7,209 bases of DNA from Acidobacteriaceae bacterium (GTDB lineage: Bacteria; Acidobacteriota; Terriglobia; Bryobacterales; Bryobacteraceae). Under the pieces are notes generated by a model. That model saw only the letters and a program-made list of their open reading frames with translations. It did no database searches and was not told the DNA's origin. This document shows, one piece after another, positions 1 through 4,887 of the stretch. Made by a program: the position numbers and the translations under genes. Numbering within the stretch: position 1 is the stretch's first letter; each line of letters starts with the position of its first letter. Location of the stretch: NCBI GenBank assembly GCA_019245255.1, contig JAFARV010000812.1, forward strand, positions 1 through 7,209. Reading direction: 5' to 3'.

Positions 1-1464
1 CACCGCAATCGACCCCGCCGAGTCGCACTGATACAGCTCTTCGATGATTTGGCCGTGCACGATCGATGAGTATTCGACAGGAAAGCCGGAGAACTGTTCT
101 CGATCCCGTAGCGCCGGATCGAATGGAAACCAAATCTCATCCCAGAACATAATCTCGCCGCTCGGAGTCCCGTCTTCGCGGCGATGGCTGCACTCGAGAA
201 AGCGGAAGTGCCCGATATTGTGAACGGGCGAATACTGACGTTTGATCTCGAGGCTCGGTTCTCCTGGCGCGGGCAGATTGGTTCCCTTCGCAAACAGCGG
301 ATCGAAGACGATGCGCGCCCCGGATTCGGCTTCCCGCCACACACCGAAGTATCGCGTCAAGCGATCGGTCAAGCGATACCGATCCGGCTCGCCCGCCTGA
401 ATCGCCAAGCCGATTGCGGTTGCCGAACGTGTGTAGGCTGAGCGCCGGACGCGTCGTCCAAAACGCTCACGCAGGACTCGAGCGACCAGCGGAAGTTCAC
501 TACCTCCACCGGTTACGTACAGAGCGTCGAACTTGCCCTCATCGGCTTTGCGAACCAGCTCTTCGGCGGCGTCAAGCGTCTCCTCCATGAGCGGCCGGGC
601 GTCTTCATAGAAGTCGGAGACGGGAATCTGAACCGTCCCCCATGCGGGTTTGATGTGTTCAAGTTCAATGGCAACACGACGTGAGTTTGGGTTGAGCGCT
701 TCTTTCTTGATGCGGCACTCCTCGAGCAAGCGGAACCACTCAGCCGGCGTAAGGGCATCCCGCTCGGCTGCGTCCACTCCAGCGGCATCCAATGCGAGAT
801 CGGCCAGAATCTGGTCGAAATCGTCGCCGCCAATCGAAGGGATTCCCTCAGATCCGATGACGTGATGGACATGCTCATCCAACGTGACGAGAGAGGCGTC
901 GAAGGTTCCGCCACCCAAATCGTAGACCAAAATTGTTTCCGGCGGCGCTTTTGTCTGCCGCTGCCGGTGCCCGAACTCAATACTCGCCGCGCTGGGCTCA
1001 TTGAGCACGCCGATGACCTGAAAGCCCGCGGCGCGAAACGCCTCGACCGACAGGAAGCGTTGGTTGCTGTTGGCATTGGCCGGGACGCCGAGAACAATCT
1101 CAAGAGTGTCGCTCGGCCGCGCACCCAGATTCGAGCGGTCTCGTAATGCACCATGCAGCGCTTTCACCAAGCCCGTCAAGAGGTCGAGCAAGGGGGCTTC
1201 CTGATGTCTCAAGTCCAGGATCGTTGCCGGCCCGGCGTGCTCCAGATAACGTTTGATCGAGCGGACTAATGTCCAACTGGGGTCGGTTTGCGTCTCCCAG
1301 GCGTCCCAGCCGTAGCGCCGCTCTTTACCACGCACCGCAATCAAAGAAGGAAACCAGTCCGGCATGCTGCCGTCGGCGCCTTCGAACGATACAAGTGGAT
1401 AGTTTCCGCGATCGGCGGCAGCAACGACAGTCCGATTCGTACCGAAGTCGATGCCCAGTTTCAT
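1..1464 (-). CDS. Hsp70-family (DnaK-like) ATPase, 3' end beyond the window
   Basis: The frame is open for 488 codons from ATG (1462-1464) to the left edge; the stop lies outside the window. The N-terminal actin-fold nucleotide-binding domain (about residues 1-360) shows the Hsp70 signatures in order: phosphate-1 LGIDFGTNRT (3-12, canonical form GIDLGTTNS), IKRYL with K71 at the place of the DnaK catalytic lysine, connect-1 VLNEPSAAS (153-161), phosphate-2 VYDLGGGTFDASLV (180-193), and the adenosine motif VTGGGSELPLV (317-327). From about 385 a region with FDPLFAKGTNLP and PVHNIGHFRFLEC resembles the beta-sandwich substrate-binding domain; no helical lid is visible so far. By family it is a cytoplasmic ATP-dependent chaperone-like protein, closer to the short divergent Hsp70 group than to DnaK itself. 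No DnaJ or GrpE gene is adjacent in the window. The start is fixed by the phosphate-1 motif beginning at residue 3, although no clear Shine-Dalgarno sequence precedes it. Client and role are unknown. Confidence 0.93.
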   Translation of the reverse strand, partial: MKLGIDFGTNRTVVAAADRGNYPLVSFEGADGSMPDWFPSLIAVRGKERRYGWDAWETQTDPSWTLVRSIKRYLEHAGPATILDLRHQEAPLLDLLTGLVKALHGALRDRSNLGARPSDTLEIVLGVPANANSNQRFLSVEAFRAAGFQVIGVLNEPSAASIEFGHRQRQTKAPPETILVYDLGGGTFDASLVTLDEHVHHVIGSEGIPSIGGDDFDQILADLALDAAGVDAAERDALTPAEWFRLLEECRIKKEALNPNSRRVAIELEHIKPAWGTVQIPVSDFYEDARPLMEETLDAAEELVRKADEGKFDALYVTGGGSELPLVARVLRERFGRRVRRSAYTRSATAIGLAIQAGEPDRYRLTDRLTRYFGVWREAESGARIVFDPLFAKGTNLPAPGEPSLEIKRQYSPVHNIGHFRFLECSHRREDGTPSGEIMFWDEIWFPFDPALRDREQFSGFPVEYSSIVHGQIIEELYQCDSAGSIAV

Positions 1465-1511
1465 TATTGTCTAGTGTACCGGCGTGCACACGTCTTAAAC
1501 TCGACGACAGA
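1465..1511. promoter_or_regulatory. divergent intergenic region between Hsp70-family and cyclase genes
   Basis: Only 47 bp separate the two divergent start codons, so both promoters must lie here or reach into the opposite coding sequence. On the minus strand TACACT (1473-1478) could be a -10 element, but it is only 8 bp from the Hsp70 ATG and has no good -35 partner. On the plus strand CTTAAA is the only AT-rich hexamer. Neither gene has a purine-rich Shine-Dalgarno sequence here. That this stretch is regulatory is inferred from layout, not from a recognised motif. Confidence 0.35.
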
Positions 1512-2156
1512 ATGATGAACCAGACCTGGATTGATGTTTCAGTGCCGTTACGCACAGGGCTTGTTCACTGGCCCGACGACCCGGAACCAACGTTTGAGCT
1601 TATTTCCGATATTGAACACGGAGCGGAGGCCAACGTGACGCTTTGCCGCATGACCGCACACACCGGGACGCACATGGATGCTCCGTGTCATTTTCTGCCG
1701 GGGAAGATGCCGGGAATCGACAGGTTTCCGTTAGAGGCGGGAATCGGCCACGCGCGCGTCATATCGCTTCCAGATGGTTGTGACGTTATCAGCCGCACGG
1801 AACTCGAACACCAGGATCTAAAGCGTGGCGAACGTGTGTTGTTGAAAACACGAAACTCGAGGCGGCAGTGGGCCACAGAGGACTTTGATACCGGCTACGT
1901 TGGGCTGAACCTCTCGGCGGCGACGTTCCTGGCCAACGCCGGCGTCGTGCTGATCGGAGTCGATTATCTGTCGATTGGAGTTTTCAAGGGCGATGGGGCA
2001 GCAGCTCACAGGGCGCTACTCTCAGCGGGTGTTTGGATCGTAGAAGGTCTGGATCTCAATGGTGTGCCGGAAGGCAGTTACGAGCTGGTTTGCCTGCCTT
2101 TGCGGATTGCAGGTGCGGACGGAGCGCCCGCCCGTGTCGCCCTTCGCCGGCTGTGA
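1512..2156 (+). CDS. cyclase-family metal-dependent hydrolase (kynurenine formamidase-like)
   Basis: This is a 214-residue protein, close to the usual size of bacterial KynB-type enzymes (about 210). The family signature HTGTHMDAPCH is at 50-60, giving H50, H54, D56 and H60. H166 and E178, twelve residues apart, match the second His/Glu pair that completes the metal site in kynurenine formamidases. The N-terminal IDVSVPLRTGLVHWPDDP (7-24) is also typical. The family hydrolyses amides or lactones, for example N-formylkynurenine to kynurenine plus formate. No kynureninase or tryptophan dioxygenase gene lies nearby, so the substrate cannot be assigned and kynB would be over-calling. The frame extends upstream to 1269, but that part overlaps the divergent Hsp70 gene antisense, and the family N-terminus begins right after the ATG. 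A second ATG at 1515 is equally possible. No good Shine-Dalgarno sequence is visible. The last eight codons recur in degenerate form at 3093-3118. Confidence 0.9.
   Translation: MMNQTWIDVSVPLRTGLVHWPDDPEPTFELISDIEHGAEANVTLCRMTAHTGTHMDAPCHFLPGKMPGIDRFPLEAGIGHARVISLPDGCDVISRTELEHQDLKRGERVLLKTRNSRRQWATEDFDTGYVGLNLSAATFLANAGVVLIGVDYLSIGVFKGDGAAAHRALLSAGVWIVEGLDLNGVPEGSYELVCLPLRIAGADGAPARVALRRL
2131..2156 (+). repeat. direct repeat copy 1: 3' end of the cyclase gene
   Basis: These 26 bases encode the last codons of the cyclase gene (ARVALRRL, stop). They match 3093-3118 at 24 of 26 positions, including an uninterrupted 15-base block, cttcgccggctgtga. The two mismatches are third-codon-position changes in the cyclase frame (CGT/CGC and GCC/GCT). 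Confidence 0.7.
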
Positions 2157-2165
2157 GGGAGCGAG

Positions 2166-2182
2166 TCACTTTCTGCAAGTGA
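2166..2182. terminator. short hairpin between convergent gene ends
   Basis: TCACTT (2166-2171) and AAGTGA (2177-2182) form a perfect 6-bp inverted repeat with a 5-base loop. It lies 9 bases after the cyclase stop and 10 bases beyond the distal stop of the opposing interrupted gene. The position suits a bidirectional terminator, but the stem is short and no T-tract follows on either strand. Confidence 0.3.
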
Positions 2183-2192
2183 ATGTACAGCG

Positions 2193-2990
2193 TCAATTGG
2201 GGTAACACGGATAGCTTAGAATTGGCGATTCGAAGCGCTTCCCATTCTGGACATAGGTTCTCTTTATGAAGCAGAATTCAGCGCCATGGGTACGAAGCGT
2301 TTTCGCCAGCTCGAGTTCTTGGACGTACTCTGTCTCCGTCGGCACGCACGTCTTAAATCGGGTAGGCACCCTTAGGAGTTCCTTTATCTGTCCAGTGGTG
2401 AACGAGAAGACGATGAGATCAGATTCAGTCTGGCATGCACCGCCCCGGTCTGACTAGACGACCAGTTGTGGTTTGCCATCGCCGTGAAGGTCAAGCATTC
2501 TCAAGTCCTCGACGCGAAAATGATGACTGGTGTCAAGAAAGACGTGCTCAATATCGGAGAGGTGACCCGCCGTTTCGTGCAAATAGTCCACGCGCGCCAG
2601 GCTGGGGCATGACATGGGCGGGTTCGCCTTCACGAACTTATATTGAGTAACTGACACAAGATCAGGAGACTGCGGAAAAACAAATGTACGAATCCGAAGT
2701 TGCCGTTCATCGGAGACCCGTTGCTCGTCGGTAACATCCGAGGCGGCGCACCGCTCATCTCGACCATCCGCAAGAGTGATTATTCTGTACACCGGCGAAC
2801 CAGCAAAGGCATCCCGGTATTGCGGACTACTATTCATTGAGGGTGCGGGAATGGGGGACCGGTTCCGAAGAATGCGTGCCTGAGGAAATATTGCGTTCAA
2901 GATTCGAAGGTCGTCTGGGAGAACGGATCCGGGCATTAGCCGGGTAGCGAGCACGAAGAGAGACGCCCATGTCGTGAACTGGCACACCAA
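2193..2990 (-). pseudogene. FG-GAP-type secreted hypothetical protein, interrupted by an in-frame TAG
   Basis: The first segment runs from a TTG start (2988-2990; GAGG at 3001-3004, spacer 10) to TAG at 2454-2456, giving 178 residues. Its first ~25 residues contain a short hydrophobic stretch (WASLFVLA) that could be a weak signal peptide. It ends in LDLHGDGKPQLVV, a calcium-loop/beta-strand pattern typical of FG-GAP or VCBS repeats, which normally do not stop at that point. After the TAG the same frame continues for 86 codons (SDRGGACQTESDLIVF... to ...ILSYPCYPN) to TGA at 2193-2195 and still reads as protein: alternating hydrophobic strands, well-spaced cysteines and a GKRFESP segment. As I remember related acidobacterial hypothetical proteins, LVV is followed by Glu then SDxGG, so a single GAG-to-TAG change would explain the break; this recollection is unverified. 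Other genes here end in TAG (STAS, truA), so genome-wide amber recoding is unlikely. Alternatives are a sequencing error or a genuine 178-residue protein. Function unknown. Confidence 0.6.
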
Positions 2991-3057
2991 ATAACAGTAT
3001 CCTCGGGCTCCGACGGCGCCTTCTATGGAAGCGTGAAAATCTCAGAACGGAGCAAAA

Positions 3058-3168
3058 ATGTCGGAATTAGGCCTGCCGGGCGTTATTCCTGCCCCGCGTC
3101 GCTCTTCGCCGGCTGTGATCGGTACTTTTGTGCTTGACAGCATACACTACAAGGTGAAAACCTTCTAA
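3058..3168 (+). CDS. possible 36-residue small protein upstream of the STAS gene
   Basis: ATG at 3058 follows GGAG (3049-3052) with a 5-base spacer and opens a 36-codon frame beginning MSELGLPGVIPAPRR and ending at TAA (3166-3168), 28 bases before the STAS start. No known family is recognised. Against it, the frame runs over the degenerate cyclase tail at 3093-3118 in a different frame, so it may be an accident of remnant DNA. It could also be a short leader peptide for the STAS gene. Support is only the ribosome-binding sequence and the position. Confidence 0.22.
   Translation: MSELGLPGVIPAPRRSSPAVIGTFVLDSIHYKVKTF
3093..3118 (+). repeat. direct repeat copy 2: remnant of a cyclase-gene 3' end
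   Basis: This stretch matches the end of the upstream cyclase gene at 24 of 26 bases and reads PRVALRRL plus TGA in the corresponding frame. Further upstream (3070-3092) similarity falls to a few short blocks, such as gcctgcc, and a TAG closes the frame 15 codons before the end, so no gene is left. The downstream flank differs from that of copy 1. It is best read as a gene-end remnant, left by duplication or by recombination with a related locus. Confidence 0.55.
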
Positions 3169-3196
3169 TTACAAGTCAGTATCAAGGAACATACAC

Positions 3197-3562
3197 ATGG
3201 CACTTTCGACAAAAATCAGGCGGGTTGGCGAGGTTGCAATTGTCGACCTGAGCGGCAAGATCACCCTTGGTGAGAATACGGGAATTTTGAGGGACGAACT
3301 TCGGTCTTTGCTTGCCCAGGGCACAAAGAACATCCTTCTGAACATGGCGGACGTGAGCTATGTTGACAGCGCCGGTCTTGGCGAGCTGGTGGGAGCGTAC
3401 ACCACGGCGACAAACCAGGGCGGGTCGGTTAAATTACTGAATCTTCAGGGCAAAATGAAGGATCTGATGCAGATCACGAAGCTGCACACGATCTTCTCGT
3501 CGTTCGATAACGAACAGGCGGCGGTATCGAGTTTCACAACCGGGGCTGCGGCTGCACGTTAG
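3197..3562 (+). CDS. STAS-domain protein, anti-sigma-factor antagonist type (SpoIIAA/RsbV-like)
   Basis: This 121-residue protein is one STAS domain. Strands such as VAIVDLSGKITLG (13-25) and NILLNMADVSYVDSAGLGEL (45-64) fit the fold. S58 in VDSAGLGEL occupies the position of the serine phosphorylated by SpoIIAB/RsbW-type kinases. By family such cytoplasmic proteins, when unphosphorylated, bind an anti-sigma kinase and release its sigma factor; others work in larger switch modules. The C-terminal tail (about 108-121) is Ala/Ser-rich and probably disordered. The start is supported by AAGGA (3184-3188) 8 bases upstream of the ATG. No anti-sigma kinase, PP2C phosphatase or sigma factor gene is in the window, so the partner is elsewhere. 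The gene ends 41 bp from the convergent DnaC-like gene. A perfect TTGACA at 3134-3139 lies upstream but lacks a properly spaced -10. Confidence 0.93.
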   Translation: MALSTKIRRVGEVAIVDLSGKITLGENTGILRDELRSLLAQGTKNILLNMADVSYVDSAGLGELVGAYTTATNQGGSVKLLNLQGKMKDLMQITKLHTIFSSFDNEQAAVSSFTTGAAAAR

Positions 3563-3603
3563 CGCACGCCTTTGTGCGGGCGCGGTTCGATGGCGACGAA
3601 TCT

Positions 3604-4359
3604 TCAATGCTTTCGTAGGCGCGCAATGCGATAGTCCTCGACGTTGGGCATTCGGACGACACGACACATCTCGAACAGCCGGGATCGGGCCCGTTCGCCG
3701 ACCCTCTGTTCGAGTGTCACCCTGAACGTCTGGCCGACTTTGTCCAGTACGGATCCCGTAATGTCTGGATCGATCAGATTGGTGGTTGCTATCAGGGGTT
3801 TTCTGTTGTTGTAGCGATACGTCACGATCGCTGTTACCGTATCCTCGACCCAGTCCGTTACGCGGTGCGCACCGAGGTCATCGAGCAGGAGAATTTCTGT
3901 CTCGAGAGCGCCTCGATACGCCTCCCGGCTGCTGGTACCTAAGGCTTCGCTGTATCCGGCTCGAATGCGTTCCAAGAGATTCTGGTAATCGAAAAAAATG
4001 CCCTCGCGGCCGCGTGATAGAAGCAGGTTCAGTGCAGCGACCGCCAAATGAGTTTTGCCTGTGCCCGGAGGGCCGACGAGAAGCAGACCGGGCTTTTCGT
4101 TGTCCGGATATTTGCGCGTGTAGCTCATGACGGCAAGCATCACGTCGGAAAGGCCTCGCATTGCCGTCGGATTATCCTGCGGCAGGTGGAAATTGTCGAA
4201 GGAGGCGTTACTGTAATTGGGCGGGATTTGCGCCTGTGTAACCAACTCTTCGGCTTCGACCTCCGCGACACACGCGCATCGCTCCGCCGCCGACATACCG
4301 TCGCGTTCAACGACTCGCCACCCGGTGCCGTCGCACAGCTTGCAGTCCTGTTTCGCCAT
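3604..4359 (-). CDS. DnaC/IstB-like AAA+ ATPase (putative replicative helicase loader)
   Basis: This is a 251-residue AAA+ protein. The Walker A motif GPPGTGKT is at 96-103, Walker B ILLLDDLG at 156-163, sensor-1 ATTNL at 191-195, and an arginine-finger region ERARSRLFEM at 222-231, as in DnaC and DnaI. The N-terminal part has a cysteine cluster, CKLC (6-9) and CAC (28-30), able to bind one zinc ion, followed by IPPNYSNASFDNF (45-57), a typical lead-in of loaders. DnaC-type proteins bind DnaB helicase and help place it on single-stranded DNA; IstB relatives assist IS21 transposases. No IstA transposase or inverted repeats are present and the gene sits in a housekeeping operon, so the loader role is preferred. 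Its ATG is 12 bp after the carrier gene stop and has no clear ribosome-binding sequence, which suggests translational coupling. No dnaB is in view, so the gene symbol is left blank. Confidence 0.88.
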   Translation of the reverse strand: MAKQDCKLCDGTGWRVVERDGMSAAERCACVAEVEAEELVTQAQIPPNYSNASFDNFHLPQDNPTAMRGLSDVMLAVMSYTRKYPDNEKPGLLLVGPPGTGKTHLAVAALNLLLSRGREGIFFDYQNLLERIRAGYSEALGTSSREAYRGALETEILLLDDLGAHRVTDWVEDTVTAIVTYRYNNRKPLIATTNLIDPDITGSVLDKVGQTFRVTLEQRVGERARSRLFEMCRVVRMPNVEDYRIARLRKH

Positions 4360-4371
4360 GGATGTTATTAC

Positions 4372-4887
4372 TTACTTGATCACTACCAGGACCTCACCCG
4401 CAGCAACCGTTGTGCCTTCGACGACGTGAATTTTCAAGACCACACCATCTCTCGGCGACTTGACTTCGTTCTGCATTTTCATTGCTTCGACGACCATCAG
4501 ACCGTCGCCAGCCTTGACGTGGGCTCCCGGCTCGACCAGGTGCTGGATGACTTTACCGGGCATTTGAGCCCGGAGCTCGAGCGGCCCGTCTGCCCCGTTT
4601 GACGCGGTTTTCGCCTGGTCTCGCGCGTCGGCGATGGAGATCCTGCGCCGCGTGTTTCCGCTCCAGGCTTCGATGTGACCTCGGCCTCGTACCAAGTGCA
4701 CTCGAAAGCTGCGTCCATTCAGCAGCACTGAGTAGACATCCTCGCCCACGCGTTCGACCGATGCAGCAGTAACGTGATTGCGCGCATCGGCGCCCTTTTC
4801 CGTAGTGAGGCAATACTCCGCTGAGCCGCCGTTCTGTTTCAGATCCAGCCCGTAGTCCGCGCCATCAACCTCGACCCGAAATTTCAA
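4372..4887 (-). CDS. biotin carboxyl carrier subunit of an acyl-CoA carboxylase
   Basis: From TTG at 4885-4887 this is a 171-residue protein. The C-terminal ~70 residues form a biotinyl domain: MPGKVIQHLVEPGAHVKAGD (109-128), then EAMKMQNEV with K137 as the biotinylated lysine, and a mirrored half ending VLVVIK. The N-terminal ~90 residues (KFRVEVDGADYGL..., YSVLLNGRSFRVHL) are beta-rich and recall the BT domain that sits between carboxylase and carrier domains in propionyl- and methylcrotonyl-CoA carboxylase alpha subunits; that likeness is an inference. A longer frame reaches TTG at 4920, but the inner TTG has a much better Shine-Dalgarno sequence and overlaps the carboxylase stop as TTGA. 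The protein carries carboxybiotin from the neighbouring carboxylase to a carboxyltransferase encoded elsewhere. It is more likely part of a PCC/ACC-like enzyme than the classical AccB. Confidence 0.88.
   Translation of the reverse strand: MKFRVEVDGADYGLDLKQNGGSAEYCLTTEKGADARNHVTAASVERVGEDVYSVLLNGRSFRVHLVRGRGHIEAWSGNTRRRISIADARDQAKTASNGADGPLELRAQMPGKVIQHLVEPGAHVKAGDGLMVVEAMKMQNEVKSPRDGVVLKIHVVEGTTVAAGEVLVVIK

Noticed and set aside
513..1154. Long minus-strand frame of 213 codons inside the Hsp70 region
   Set aside because: It overlaps the Hsp70-family gene in another frame, has an Arg/Ser-rich composition and no family motif; it is a shadow frame.
1269..1511. N-terminal extension of the cyclase gene by 81 codons
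   Set aside because: It lies antisense to the Hsp70 N-terminus (including its phosphate-1 motif), is basic and unstructured, and the cyclase family begins after 1512.
1487..2356. cacgtcttaaa occurring near 1489 and again near 2346, possible shared operator
   Set aside because: An 11-base match is expected several times by chance in a window this size, and the second copy lies inside the interrupted gene.
2454..2456. TAG recoding (pyrrolysine or alternative code)
   Set aside because: TAG ends the STAS and truA genes at their expected lengths, and no other frame here needs readthrough.
3134..3139. Perfect TTGACA, a -35 consensus upstream of the STAS gene
   Set aside because: No -10-like hexamer lies 16-19 bases downstream. 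The nearest candidate, TCTAAT (3164-3169), is 24 bases away, and TACACT (3143-3148) is only 3 away, so a sigma-70 promoter cannot be supported.
3563..3578. Hairpin CGCAC/GTGCG between the convergent STAS and DnaC-like genes
   Set aside because: Only 5 bp of stem and no T-tract on either strand; too weak to call a terminator.
3604..4359. IS21 element, because the ATPase resembles IstB
   Set aside because: No IstA transposase, terminal inverted repeats or target duplication are visible, and the gene is embedded in a tight operon.
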